A stretch of 64,000 nucleotides of DNA from assembly GCA_030710605.1 (NCBI GenBank), contig CP092865.1:140132005-140196004 (forward strand). The letters run 5' to 3'. A model generated the notes under the pieces. The model saw only the letters and a program-made list of their open reading frames with translations. It searched no databases and was not told the origin of the DNA. Shown piece by piece: positions 1-10,955 of this stretch. The first letter of the stretch is position 1, and every line of letters begins with the position of its first letter. This DNA is from Cordylochernes scorpioides. Lineage: Eukaryota; Arthropoda; Arachnida; Pseudoscorpiones; Chernetidae. Made by a program: the position numbers and the translations under genes.

Positions 1-200
1 TTTGCCATAATTTAACTTACTTTTTATCCTCGTCGCCAGCTGTGGTGTATTTAGGTTAAAAATCACTCATTTAGTCACCAACTGGTAATTTTATGTCATA
101 ATGGCAACAGTTACATTTTATAATAATATACAAGAACCACTTATGCAAATCATACACCACAGGTCAATGGTCACAATACAATAATAAAATAATATAAATA
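1..200. other. AT-rich flank of element A0
   Basis: AT-rich sequence without a credible reading frame. Its last four bases (AATA, 197-200) are repeated at 6783-6786 after the 3' LTR, so they are the target-site duplication of the insertion. Confidence 0.6.
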
Positions 201-966
201 TGTCATAATTTGTATATAATTAAATGCAACCCCGACCCACTATGTATGTATCATGTATGATTTTCGAAGACTTAATAAAGAACAAGGTAACTGGAGGGAA
301 GCAAGTAGCATTAAGATATAGGAAGTAGATCTAAGGCTGGCACGACTATTCTGGGCACCCCTGTGTCAATATTGCAGGGGCAGAGACCGGACGTCTCTAG
401 TGACCGCAGAAGTTATTTTAGCCAAGATGCACTCAATACTTCCGGCAAAAACAGGACGTATCTAATATCCGTCGAAGCTATAAGCGTCAAGCCACCCAAC
501 ACTTCCTGGCGAAATCGGATATATCAAGCAGGCCACATCTTTCATCAAGGAGAGCCGCGGGCCAATCAAAAGACCGCACCTTAAGTAGGTCAACCAATAG
601 GACAAGATCATGTGACATCTCTCGACCAATCAGAGAGACACTGAGGCTTGGTGTTAAATCGAAAAGCAAGAATGGTCAGTAGTGATTTAGCTTCCAAGAA
701 GGTGACATCTGCTCTAGACCTCTCTCCCTCTGCTCATCCCACAGCTAAGTACAATCACCGCCATGTGATCAACTAATTAATAAGTCAAATCGCTCAACTC
801 TTCTCAAGCTTTCTTCCCTCCAACCAGTTGCCTTTTATTTCCAAACTCAATCACGTGTCCTGATTATTCCTAACTGTGTGCTTCACTTACCACTCAACGA
901 CTGCGCTTCAACCAATCCTCACCATTCAAATCGAACAACAAGAAATTCCGCAACGATATTGCCACA
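201..966 (+). repeat. 5' LTR of A0
   Basis: 766 bp, starts TGTCATAATT and ends TTGCCACA. It contains an AATAAA polyadenylation-type signal near 273-279. The 73-codon frame inside it is identical in both LTRs and is not considered a gene. Confidence 0.9.
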
Positions 967-1035
967 GAACGGTTAAGTCGACAGGATAAAGATTATGGAA
1001 CTTAATCAGGATAAAGATTATAGAGCTTAATCAGG

Positions 1036-1497
1036 ATGAAGATGGAAATTAACCCAGGCGCCAGCACAACAAAAGGCAATGATAAACCAAGAGAGAAGAA
1101 ACTGACAACGAACGAAGCGACAAGACATACCCTGGCGACGGTAATTTTAGAACTGACCGCCGCACTACAAGGGGCGAGATCCACGCAACTGGAAGCGGTC
1201 TTCCGGAGCGCCACCCTCGGGACAGTCGACGCCCGCACCGCCGGTACGTGTCCGAACAACCTGACGTCCACCGAGGAGTCGCCAACCGCCATGCCGTACC
1301 CGTATACACGGAAGCAATCCACGCGACACGGGCCCAGAGTACCGACAGCGCGATCCACTCGAATGGAAACAGTACAAATGACTAGATTTCCCTTTCAATT
1401 GCGCGGACAGTGCAAAAGGTCCCGACCCGGTCCAACAGATATTCCAAGCCAGCCACACCAAGCCGAAGACGCCACAGTGGAGACTTTTCGAGACTAA
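1036..1497 (+). CDS. Putative gag-region ORF of A0
   Basis: A 153-codon frame just downstream of the 5' LTR, rich in Arg, Thr and Pro, without a zinc knuckle or recognisable Gag domain. It overlaps the upstream part of the main ORF frame, which is open from about 1382 and lies in the +1 frame relative to this one. It could be a remnant of gag, a short basic leader protein joined to the main ORF by frameshifting, or chance. The ORF begins in short imperfect repeats of a GGATAAAGATTATGG-like unit at 984-1042. I do not recognise a function. Confidence 0.25.
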   Translation: MKMEINPGASTTKGNDKPREKKLTTNEATRHTLATVILELTAALQGARSTQLEAVFRSATLGTVDARTAGTCPNNLTSTEESPTAMPYPYTRKQSTRHGPRVPTARSTRMETVQMTRFPFQLRGQCKRSRPGPTDIPSQPHQAEDATVETFRD

Positions 1498-1528
1498 GGT
1501 AGGCAATCCACCCAATGACACCATCAAA

Positions 1529-3970
1529 TTGACTTTGGACTTGTATCTGACCCAGGACCTACTATGTACCTTTCTCATTGAACCAGACGCAGGTTCGAAC
1601 ATATTGCCGTATCATTTATACAATAGATTAAAAGCACAACTTCCCAACTTAAGTATTAAAAAACCTTCCCTTGATCTATCCACCCTAAATAGTTTTACGA
1701 AAATAATAGGACATTTAACTTTCCCTCTGACAATAGGCCAAATAACCCGTAGAGAGAATTTCCACGTGGTAAATGCATCCTTGCCATTTGGAGTCCTTAC
1801 CTTAAGAACCCTTTATCAATATAAATTAAAACTAAATTATAATCGCGGCACTATTTTCCAACTTGGCGTCCCATTGTCTAATACTATCTACCACTTTAAA
1901 CATGTGTCAAATGAATGCAAGCACGGGCTAGACCAAAACCTGTCCCAAAGGACTCGCACAGCACCCAAAGCTTTCACACATGGAAACCCTTGCCTGCATT
2001 CATTACCCAAACCCCAAATATTTACATGCCACCATTCTAATCTCACACCACACAACTTTTCGCTCAACCCAATTGCCAATACTTTATGCCCACCACATAT
2101 AAAGCCACCACGACTTCAATCTACAACTCCAATAATGCCCAAACAAGTGTCCGTACACCGACACAGCTCACCCACTTACCACACAAAATTCACACATGAC
2201 CACACTTCGCCACACCATAATTACGCAAATGTACCTCACAACATACACGCACCCATACGTCGCCACGCGACAAACACGCACAACCCGCACAACAAACGCA
2301 ACACGCACGCCAAAAGACAACAACAACAAACAAGCGCATGCACAACCGTTAAGAATAATACAATCACCCCGTCTACACAAAACATAGAAAAAATTCACGA
2401 CACCAAACAACCACACAATCGAAAAACATTACGATCTTTCCTAAAAGCTGTGAACGTCTTTAAAGAGTTCATTCCAGACCACGCCCGCTTGCGGACGCCA
2501 CTTGTCAACCTTCTAAAAAGAGATGTCATGTGGGTCTGGGATGACGAATGCCAGAAAGCGTTCACTAACCTGAAAGAAAACCTTACCACACACCCCACAT
2601 TACACCTTTACCAGGAAGGTCTGCCATGCCAGGTGTACTGTAACACCTCAACATTCAGCATTACAGGCGTTCTTAAACAAGTCTACCCTGATGGGAAGAC
2701 ATACACCGTTCAACATTTCAGCCGATCTCTGCGTATTCACGAGCGAAATTATTCAGACTTGGAACTACAATGCCTAGCCATTGTGGAAAGTGTGGATAAT
2801 TTCCGCACCTGTCTAATGGACAGAAAGTTTACAATATTTTCTGACCATCCCGCATTGCAGTGGTTGAAAGAGATCAAAGCTCCGTCAGGCAGATTGTTTC
2901 GATGGAGGTTAAGATTGTCAAGATACGAATATGAGGTCCGTAGCATAAATGGAGTACAACAATATGAAACGGGCGTTGGAACTCGTATCCCATTTTGTGG
3001 CTTTCTAGATGCGCCACTCATACAGAACCAACAGTCTTCTCCACCGGGAAAATCTCGCGTGACTATGGATCACAATAAACTACGCACCGTCTCCCGAAAA
3101 GGAGTACTTAAAACTATAGTCCCAAGTTCATTTACAACCAGACTTCTTAAATCCGTACACACTCAACACCACCATCCAAACATCTCCAAGATGACGAGAC
3201 TCATCTCATCACAATATTATTGGCAGAACATGACACAAGACATCGCAAAACAGGTAAAAACCTGCCACACCTGCCGATTCGCTAGAAGAATCGATGAATA
3301 CAACCAACCTTCACGTAAAAATACCGACACAGACACCAAAACAAAACAAAATTCATACATAAAACACAGCGTACACACAACACAAACCATGCCAAAATCA
3401 CCACATCCACGTCAGAGAGACGATCACACATCTCAACCTAAACCAATTACCGCCGACATATCTCTAATAAAACCATTGACGATCAAACAGGAGAACTGTA
3501 AACCTGACAACCAGCTCAATCATATCACACCACTCCCTAAAGATATCAAACAGGAAAACTGCGATTCTACCGATCATTCAAATTCTACAATTAATAAGGT
3601 TCAAGCAAATATTTCAGAGTCCCCAGTTACAAAAATGTGGACGAACATGGGACAATATCCTATATTTCACCTGATTTTTATCCTTTGTTTGTTACTTCTG
3701 CCATACAACTGTATTCCAATTTTATTCATCAATTACTTGTTTATCTATACCATGCCCGATCAGAAAATCTTTGAACTACAAGAGGTAGTTTTTAATTTAG
3801 GACAAGCATTTTTTAATTTTGGACAAACAGTTTTTCATTGTGGACAAGCAATTCTTCATTGTGGACAAGCAATTCTTCATTGTGGACAAGTATTTATAAA
3901 ACTTCTCATAATTTTAGGAACCATCTTCGCAGAAAATCTAAATAAACTCCGAAAAGATAGCAGTAACTGA
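1529..3970 (+). CDS. PR / RNase H / integrase-Zn / TM polyprotein without RT
   Basis: About 813 codons, uninterrupted. Residues ~1-125 resemble a retropepsin, with DAGS (residues 20-23) where DTGS/DTGA is usual, followed by a typical C-terminal protease half. Residues ~130-295 are a low-complexity His/Thr/Asn/Pro linker where RT fingers and palm should lie. Residues ~295-485 match the RT connection plus RNase H of gypsy elements, but the first RNase H aspartate is Asn (YCNTS instead of TDAS). Residues ~535-590 contain an HHCC integrase zinc finger (H-H...CHTC). The integrase DDE core is absent; instead come a charged linker, a hydrophobic segment near residues 705-740 and a seven-residue repeat [N/H]-x-G-Q-x-x-x, five times. 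The frame is open upstream to ~1382, so the true start is uncertain (codon 1529 is TTG). A retained open frame over 2.4 kb suggests recent selection or very recent origin. Confidence 0.7.
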   Translation: MTLDLYLTQDLLCTFLIEPDAGSNILPYHLYNRLKAQLPNLSIKKPSLDLSTLNSFTKIIGHLTFPLTIGQITRRENFHVVNASLPFGVLTLRTLYQYKLKLNYNRGTIFQLGVPLSNTIYHFKHVSNECKHGLDQNLSQRTRTAPKAFTHGNPCLHSLPKPQIFTCHHSNLTPHNFSLNPIANTLCPPHIKPPRLQSTTPIMPKQVSVHRHSSPTYHTKFTHDHTSPHHNYANVPHNIHAPIRRHATNTHNPHNKRNTHAKRQQQQTSACTTVKNNTITPSTQNIEKIHDTKQPHNRKTLRSFLKAVNVFKEFIPDHARLRTPLVNLLKRDVMWVWDDECQKAFTNLKENLTTHPTLHLYQEGLPCQVYCNTSTFSITGVLKQVYPDGKTYTVQHFSRSLRIHERNYSDLELQCLAIVESVDNFRTCLMDRKFTIFSDHPALQWLKEIKAPSGRLFRWRLRLSRYEYEVRSINGVQQYETGVGTRIPFCGFLDAPLIQNQQSSPPGKSRVTMDHNKLRTVSRKGVLKTIVPSSFTTRLLKSVHTQHHHPNISKMTRLISSQYYWQNMTQDIAKQVKTCHTCRFARRIDEYNQPSRKNTDTDTKTKQNSYIKHSVHTTQTMPKSPHPRQRDDHTSQPKPITADISLIKPLTIKQENCKPDNQLNHITPLPKDIKQENCDSTDHSNSTINKVQANISESPVTKMWTNMGQYPIFHLIFILCLLLLPYNCIPILFINYLFIYTMPDQKIFELQEVVFNLGQAFFNFGQTVFHCGQAILHCGQAILHCGQVFIKLLIILGTIFAENLNKLRKDSSN
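3787..3894 (+). repeat. 21-bp coding tandem repeat
   Basis: Five 21-bp units centred on a GGACAA core, encoding the GQ-containing seven-residue repeat at the end of the A0 protein. Units become more alike towards the 3' end. Confidence 0.8.
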
Positions 3971-4849
3971 AAGATAACCAACTAGTGTCGGAGAAATCAC
4001 GCTCCAAAAACAAGATCTGAGCCGCACCAAAAATAAATAGACGGCAGGAAACGAGAATTTGAGACACCACGAGGGAAGTGTAGTCCGCAGCGATAAATTC
4101 GGCCTCTGTAAACAAAGCGGAACGCCTTCGTCCGATCTCCAATTTCATTCCCTCTCGTTTGCCCGACACACCCCACTTCCGTATCTCTAATTACAATGAG
4201 AAGATCCCCTATTGAGGTCGACTGGGAACCTCACTATGCCACCGGTTTTGATTCCAGTTCGAGTCTACATATCGATTTTTACCAACCAATTACACATCCA
4301 CGAAACAACACCTAGAACTAGCTCACACATCTCTTACACAACCGACTTCTAACATTTTTCACAACACACACACAAAGACAAAAAATTACACATAAAGGTT
4401 ATATAGATTTCCATGTCTCCTGTACACACAGCATAAACGCACTTGAGGGCTAGAATCACGTTTTTCACCTAAGTGTCACTACAGATGAGACAAAAAATTT
4501 ATAGGGCATAATTGAGCAAGTAAAACATTTATAGGGCAAAATGGAGCAACCAATACATGTAGATCAGGGCATGTAGATACCAAAGGGTTCCAACCAATAC
4601 ACCTTATTTTTCATATCAATCATTTTCATTATTTTCTCTCAATTAAAATTTAAATATTTAATCAATTTATCAATTTATTCAACTTATTACCACTTTTAAT
4701 CATTAATTATCATTTTTTTCCAATTAGTTATATTATCATTTTCATTTATCAATTATCATTCTACTTACCACTTGATTTATATTACCACAACTCAATTATC
4801 AACGAAAACCCACTGGTTTTCGATTAAACTAAAAACATTAAATCACCCT
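3971..4849 (+). other. A0 non-coding 3' region, upstream part
   Basis: Non-coding internal region of A0. Two short related units containing TTTATAGGGCA-like sequence occur at 4498-4545. No supported gene on either strand. Confidence 0.5.
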
Positions 4850-5790
4850 TTGTTGTTGAAACCTTTTTATTTTTCATTTTTCTTTTTTTCCAAGCACTCT
4901 ACTTTGATTTCGCTCAAAAAACTTTTATTTTATTTTTATTTTTGATTTCTCAAAAGACCTAATAGAATTCCCTCGGTCTCCATTCCCAATTCCGAGCTAG
5001 AATATAATTAGGCATTTTTCCTTTTTTTTTCTCACCACGCACCAAGCATTCACTTTGATTTCTTCCAACTTTTTATTTTTTTTTTACTTTGATTTCTCAA
5101 AAGACCTTATGAAATTTCCTCGAATTCCTTTCCAAAATTCAAGCAAAAAAGTAATTAGGCATTTTTCCTTTTTTTTTTCTCACCACGCACCAAGCATTCA
5201 CTTTGATTTCTTCCAACTTTTTATTTTTTTTTTACTTTGATTTCTCAAAAGACCTTATGAAATTTCCTCGAATTCCTTTCCAAAATTCAAGCAAAAAAGT
5301 AATTAGGCATTTTTCCTTTTTTTTCTCACCACGCACCAAGCATTCACTTTGATTTCTTCCAACTTTTTATTTTTATTTTACTTTGATTTCTCAAAAGACC
5401 TTATGAAATTTCCTCGAATTCCTTTCCAAAATTCAAGCAAAAAAGTAATTAGGCATTTTTCTTTTTTTTTCTCACCATTCAACCAAACACATTCAATTTT
5501 GATTTCATTCAACTACTCTTATTTTATTTTGTTTTGATTTCAAAGCGCCTTATGAAATTTCCTCGATTTCTTTTCTCAAAAGTCGAGCAAAAAAGTAACT
5601 AAGCAGTTGTCTTTGTCATCATGCAACAAAATATTTTTCTTTTTCAACCAAACACATTCAATTTTGATTTCATTCAACTATTTTTATATTATTTTTATTT
5701 GATTTCAAAAGCCTTAATAGAACTCCCTCGATATCATTTCTTATCTCGAGTAGAATTCGTTTAGGCGCATTTTCTTTTTGCCCACTATGT
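4850..5790 (+). repeat. ~146-bp tandem repeat in A0 3' region
   Basis: Pyrimidine-rich direct repeats. The CTCACCACGC landmark recurs at 5031, 5179 and 5325 and as CTCACCATTC at 5471, i.e. periods of 148, 146 and 146 bp. Outer copies are degenerate. Short ORFs here simply repeat with the unit and are not considered genes. Confidence 0.85.
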
Positions 5791-6016
5791 ACCATAACAT
5801 TCATTGATTTCTTACAATTAAAAAATTTTTTGATTTCTATTAATTATACTCAACCTATATCATCAACACCATTCTATTTTACTTTTATATTACCAGCAAT
5901 GTTTGTATATAGCCCCTCCATACCCACAACTAATTTTCCCACAAAATTATTTTTCACTTTACAGAATTCTCTCAGGCTAACCCCTTCTTGAATTCTTCAC
6001 ATGTAGGGGGCGCATC

Positions 6017-6782
6017 TGTCATAATTTGTATATAATTAAATGCAACCCCGACCCACTATGTATGTATCATGTATGATTTTCGAAGACTTAATAAAGAACA
6101 AGGTAACTGGAGGGAAGCAAGTAGCATTAAGATATAGGAAGTAGATCTAAGGCTGGCACGACTATTCTGGGCACCCCTGTGTCAATATTGCAGGGGCAGA
6201 GACCGGACGTCTCTAGTGACCGCAGAAGTTATTTTAGCCAAGATGCACTCAATACTTCCGGCAAAAACAGGACGTATCTAATATCCGTCGAAGCTATAAG
6301 CGTCAAGCCACCCAACACTTCCTGGCGAAATCGGATATATCAAGCAGGCCACATCTTTCATCAAGGAGAGCCGCGGGCCAATCAAAAGACCGCACCTTAA
6401 GTAGGTCAACCAATAGGACAAGATCATGTGACATCTCTCGACCAATCAGAGAGACACTGAGGCTTGGTGTTAAATCGAAAAGCAAGAATGGTCAGTAGTG
6501 ATTTAGCTTCCAAGAAGGTGACATCTGCTCTAGACCTCTCTCCCTCTGCTCATCCCACAGCTAAGTACAATCACCGCCATGTGATCAACTAATTAATAAG
6601 TCAAATCGCTCAACTCTTCTCAAGCTTTCTTCCCTCCAACCAGTTGCCTTTTATTTCCAAACTCAATCACGTGTCCTGATTATTCCTAACTGTGTGCTTC
6701 ACTTACCACTCAACGACTGCGCTTCAACCAATCCTCACCATTCAAATCGAACAACAAGAAATTCCGCAACGATATTGCCACA
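6017..6782 (+). repeat. 3' LTR of A0
   Basis: 766 bp, the same as the 5' LTR by eye. Preceded by AGGGGGCGCATC and followed by the AATA target duplication at 6783-6786. Confidence 0.9.
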
Positions 6783-6786
6783 AATA

Positions 6787-7110
6787 CATATCAATAAGCA
6801 TCACCACCACCACATACATTGAGTAAATGCGGCCTTGGCCAGACAGAGAGATCTAGGCGAGATGGTGGAGTAGATGAGAACGGCCTTGTTGTTGTCGTCT
6901 TGTCCATTGCCAGTCTGGTAAATAGACAACAGCCAAGTGGTTCCAACAACCTTGATAAGCTTTTGATACAAAACCTCGCTACTCGTGTCACACGTGGATA
7001 ACTTGTTTACAGGAATCCCGGAAGAAGAGATAGGCGAACTGCCTCAATAGAAATATTGGAAGTTTTATTCAACATTGTTACCAAAATAGGCCTTATTTTT
7101 ATTAATACGT
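6787..7110 (-). pseudogene. Duplicated exon-like block (copy 1), possible ABCC relic
   Basis: Closely matches 29575-29890 in the same orientation. On the minus strand one frame (near 6860-6975) has a W-L-x-S...DDNNKAVL-Y pattern loosely like the ABCC segment preceding transmembrane helix 12. The second copy has a 1-nt difference that breaks that frame, so at least one copy is non-coding. The ABCC assignment is tentative; what is certain is the duplication. Confidence 0.3.
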
Positions 7111-7680
7111 TGAAATATATCATCAATTAAAAATACATATATTGAATCAAAATATATAACTTTTTAATTAACGATCTATTTTTTTTTATGGATTGATCTA
7201 TTTTCAAAATAGGAATATATAAAAATTGATATAAAGTCGATTATACAGCTTTAATAAAAGAAACACGTCGCCGTAAACTTTTATTCCTTCTTCAAGATGT
7301 TGTCTGGGGATTCTTTCTATTGTAATTTAAATTGATAATACATATATTGTTTGCGCCCCTAGCTATGCAAAATAACTTGCCAGGTTGCATTGTGTTCTAT
7401 ATTTATGTACATTTTTAATATTCTAATTTATGTAAATATATATATATATTTAAAAAGAATGAAATTGATAATAAAGTTAAGTCAGTCAGCTAAAACCAGT
7501 GAGGCTGTTTGGTCATTCTTTTATTTAAACAGCTTGCTGCTACATCGCACACAAAGAAGTCTCAGTAGTCAGGTCTGGTGTCCACATTCTGCCAGATATC
7601 GTCAACATCTAAAACCAGACAAAAGGCTAAGGAGCTAGATGGAACTCCGAGCTAACATTGTTAGGATCCAAGCTCCAACA
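7111..7680. other. AT-rich sequence, no gene seen
   Basis: AT-rich stretch with a short TA run at 7438-7450. It has no counterpart in the 29.6-kb copy, so it is an insertion there or a deletion elsewhere. Confidence 0.4.
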
Positions 7681-7965
7681 TACTCGTATATATTCAATTT
7701 TGCGTCACACACACAGCAAACTTTCCTCATTGCCTCTCTGGTATACGTTTTTAAATTGTTTTGCATTAAAATATATTGTCGTATGCCGTGCTTGGTTTTT
7801 TTATCTTTCTCCTCGTTTTTCTTTATTACAACATTATTATATATAACGAATGAAGTCTTTAAGACGCGAATGTTTATTTTCATAAATAAATCAAACTTCT
7901 AATGTCCTTACTGCAATGAAAATCCATAGTTTGCTTAAATACTATTTCTAAGATTCCACCCAGAA
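7681..7965. repeat. Segment duplicated at 29.9-31.4 kb; MITE fragment
   Basis: Matches 29905-30052 plus 31330-31470. It represents the empty site for the hAT insertion at 30053-31329: the uninterrupted ATTACAAC lies near 7826-7833. The right part (from ~7850) is a truncated MITE that breaks off at 7965. Confidence 0.75.
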
Positions 7966-8276
7966 GAAAGAGAAGGCTCGAGGTCCACCCTGGGAACAAC
8001 TGATGTCGAGATCACCTCGGTGAAAACTGTCCTCTGATCATCAAATCCAGGTATTTTTAAACTCTTCTTAGTAGGATGAATTATTCCCAAAGGGGAAGGG
8101 GGTGAGGCGGGGAATTCCAGGAAATGTTTGTTGTTAGAAGGCTGTACATATGGTCACCTAGGGGTTGTTCTGACCAGGCAATCTTCTCTTCCCACTCCTC
8201 ATACTCCCACACAGGCCATCTTTATTTACATATTTCTATATATTATCACAAATTATATTATGATGTATTAGTGCTC

Positions 8277-8512
8277 CATTCGAAACTATTATAGACGCGT
8301 ATGTTTCTTTTTGAAATTACATAATACCTACTGCCCTTACTGCAATGAAAAAATTAATGGGAGGGCCTGGCTCATCAGTAGATTAAACTGGCGAAACCGC
8401 TGGGAGGGTTCATCACTGATGAGCCAGGCCCTCTCATTAATTTTTCCATTCCAGTAAGGGCAGTAGATATTGTTTAATTTCAAAAATCACGGGGTCTATA
8501 ATAGTTTCGAAT
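8277..8512. mobile_element. Foldback MITE, family M1 (copy at 8.3 kb)
   Basis: Inverted arms begin ATTCGAAACTATTATAGACG and return at the right end. The inner arms carry CTGCCCTTACTGCAATG and the centre carries GGCGAAACCGCTGGGAGGGT. Related copies lie at 38.9, 47.1, 31.4, 13.3, 61.7 and 63.2 kb. Confidence 0.8.
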
Positions 8513-8744
8513 TTTCATTATGACAAATATGTACAATAAAAAAATGAATATCCCAGAATTGTTTATACAAAATTTTATTATAATATTGCATACATTAAAA
8601 GTACCTCAAGATAAGTAACTTTATACATTTTTACTCATGTTTGACAAATCGATCTCACGCATTTAAGGTGGTAAAGTCTTATAACCATAAATTGATATTA
8701 TAATCCTTTTGAGATAATATTATGGATGGAAACCGGCAGGAGAT

Positions 8745-8825
8745 TGATCTATAAAAATTCACCTCTCCCGTTAAAATAGACGCTAGAACTAAGAGCCATC
8801 TATTGATCGTCTCGGAAAATTAGAG
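8745..8825. repeat. TIR-like motif of family T1
   Basis: Contains CACCTCTCCCGTTAAAATAG and a CCATCTATTGA element. The same module appears at 39433-39490, forms the two ends of the element at 41811-42253, and sits in the centre of the inverted repeat at 45.7 kb. Confidence 0.55.
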
Positions 8826-9272
8826 GACTCGAGTCGGTGACAAAGCCTCAATACCAACTTTGGCAAACTGAGAAGCGTCAACCTGGACACCAATTTGACC
8901 AGAGATTTTCATCCAGCTAAACACCTATTTGGGGGAATTGTAGCGATTTATTTTTATCCCTTAAGAATCTCATAAAAAAATCGAGTCTGTCTTGGTCTGA
9001 CGATGGCTATTATCCTGACACTATAGAAAATTAGTGTGGTCTGAGAATTTTAACCGCCTTTAAAGAGAATCACTTCGTTTTACGGGAGATTCCTCACTCT
9101 TCCAGGGCGCGATGATCTTGGTTGAGAGCCAATGGTCATCTACACCTGCTGATACCATCAGAACTCCTCAGGCCCCGGTTAACTGAGGTGAACAACGAAG
9201 AGCCACAGCCCTGGTATAGACAAGTTTACGACGAGCTGGGTTGACCACGTTGACCAAGGCAAACAACTCCCG
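8826..9272 (+). pseudogene. Upstream part of LINE relic (copy 1)
   Basis: Repeated at 39510-39951. No intact frame; probably the degraded upstream portion of the LINE-like element that continues at 9273. A stretch near 8851-8880 also resembles 42130-42170. Confidence 0.4.
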
Positions 9273-10740
9273 ATGGAGAAAGAAAACAATGGACCCATTC
9301 TTGTTAGTCATGAGAGAAAGAGGCCCTTAGAAGAGGTGGTACATCGGCAGAAAGGACCGCGTCCTGGCTGCAGCCACCGAAAGCCCACTGTCCCCCCCCC
9401 CCCCTATGCGAACAAGCTTCGAGTGCAGAGGCGCACCAAGACTCTCTCTGCGCAAACAAGCGGACTTCAGATCCAAGTCGGCGGCCAGTCACGTCTTTCA
9501 GGCTCCCGAAGAGCGATGCCGCCAGCTGCAGAACAGAAGATGCGTGGTTCCTTGGTGATTCGCCTGAGAACTTAGTATTGGATTCGGTAGAAACCCTCGC
9601 GGATCTACTGAAATAAATCGACCTCAACGATGTCTCAACCTTCTTCGATACTACATTGGATCACATAATGGTTGCCACTATCGGAAGCTGGGTCGACGCG
9701 CATCGTCTGGATAGAAACTTACTTCCATCAGGCTTCTGTGACCGCGTCACCCACTACCAAACTAACGACTACGTCTACTCGGTCCTGATCCAAGTAGGAG
9801 ACCCAGCTCCTACAAGACTTTCCTGCATCGGCAAGCTGTTACGGTCAGACCTATTTTCCGATCGAATAGAAACGTTCATCGATGAAATATCGGAATACTT
9901 AAAAATCCTTCTCCTCCGATGTTATGGGAACAATGGACCGGGATCAAGGCATATCTAGTCCCGGAGATACAGTCGCTCTTGCTATCGCCGAGTCCGGCGG
10001 TGGATGCATCGAGAGAGCAAGCCGCTTCCTGAGGCGGACCCTGAAAAACGACACTGCCCGTTCTGACTATCCTTCCTTGTCGGACTTCGGGAGTTCCCTT
10101 TGAGCCAGACGTCGTTCTCCTCCCACCTTCACCAACGTCGACACCATCGGAGTTTGACTAGTGGGACCAGTTCTTTCTCGCTGACATCTCCAGCGACCAG
10201 ATAGGAGTAGCCATCCACTTCCTTCCAAACGGCCGTGCCTCGGGATGAGACGGATTACCCTGCGAGTTTGTCAAAGCCTTTGAAGATTTCTTCGCCTAAG
10301 AAGTTATTTGACAAGTCTTCGAGCCTTCTCGACTACGTTATTTTACCTTCATCTTAAAGGCGCAGCAAAGTCATCCTGCTGCCGAAGTCGCACATTGGTG
10401 GGATCTAAAAGCTTTTCGTCTAATCAGCCTTCCAATGGCCGATTACAAGATCCTCAGCGGCGTGCTTATAGGCCGTCTGCATCGTCATAACCAGACCTCA
10501 TGCCCAAGTGTCAGACCCACGCCGTTCCAGGACGGTCATTCTCCTGGAACATAGCGTAAGTGTCTAACAACGTTTTCTGAGAGTCGAGACATGACACTCT
10601 GTCATCTTCCTAGTCCTGAAGTCGGCTTTTGACTCTCTGAACAGAAACTATCTATACGACCTGTTGGATAAGCAGGGCCTACCATCTGCCTTTCTCGGGA
10701 TATTTAACAGTGATCCACACCTAGTTACAGGTTCTAGTGA
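9273..10740 (+). pseudogene. Non-LTR retrotransposon relic, EN and RT (copy 1)
   Basis: Fragments of a LINE polyprotein in several frames. At 9656-9958 is the C-terminal part of an APE-type endonuclease; this copy has lost 12 bp near 9779 that encode the DHRA of the SDHRA catalytic motif, which survives at 40.46 kb. Further on, broken frames resemble RT: an LLPKS motif near 10375-10395 and a motif-A region (SAFDSLNR...) at 10623-10725. Multiple stops and shifts make it dead. A poly-C run at 9394-9403 adds another shift relative to copy 2. Confidence 0.7.
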
Positions 10741-10955
10741 AAGAGGTAATTTCGTTACTTTTTATATAGGTTAATTATGGATAGTTTTTTTTTTTTTCAA
10801 AATTATAAATGAAAATATTGACCATACAATCAATATATATCACGAATTGCCTCACAAATTCGGTGAAGTGCATGTATTTAAGACATGTGACGTGAATTAA
10901 ATTTGTATACATTATTTTTAAATTGGAAAATGGCGTGACCACATAGACAGAGCGT

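Larger units (their letters stand above)
201..6782 (+). mobile_element. LTR retrotransposon A0, RT-less, gypsy-like
   Basis: A complete LTR element: two 766-bp LTRs (201-966, 6017-6782), TG...CA termini, 4-bp target-site duplication AATA, and a G-run (polypurine-like) just before the 3' LTR at 6003-6016. I saw no mismatch between the LTRs by eye, so insertion looks recent. The internal region holds one 2.4-kb open frame (1529-3970) with protease-like, RNase H-like and integrase zinc-binding parts, but no fingers/palm RT and no integrase catalytic core. The 3' two kilobases are non-coding and contain ~146-bp tandem repeats. No TGG-type primer-binding site follows the 5' LTR; 9 nt inside it is the motif AGTCGACAGGAT, shared with element D. 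Inference: a non-autonomous element copied in trans by a relative. Confidence 0.85.
7966..10955. repeat. 3-kb repeat, copy 1 (matches 38.64-41.63 kb)
   Basis: Direct, approximately colinear copy of 38640-41628 with scattered substitutions and small indels. It contains a MITE, a TIR-like motif and a LINE relic. The homology runs right up to the assembly gap. Confidence 0.9.

Noticed and set aside
363-584. 73-codon frame in both LTRs of A0
   Set aside because: Identical because the LTRs are identical; no domain and it overlaps LTR regulatory sequence.
5055-5537. Repeated Phe-rich short ORFs
   Set aside because: They repeat with the 146-bp pyrimidine-rich unit; low complexity.
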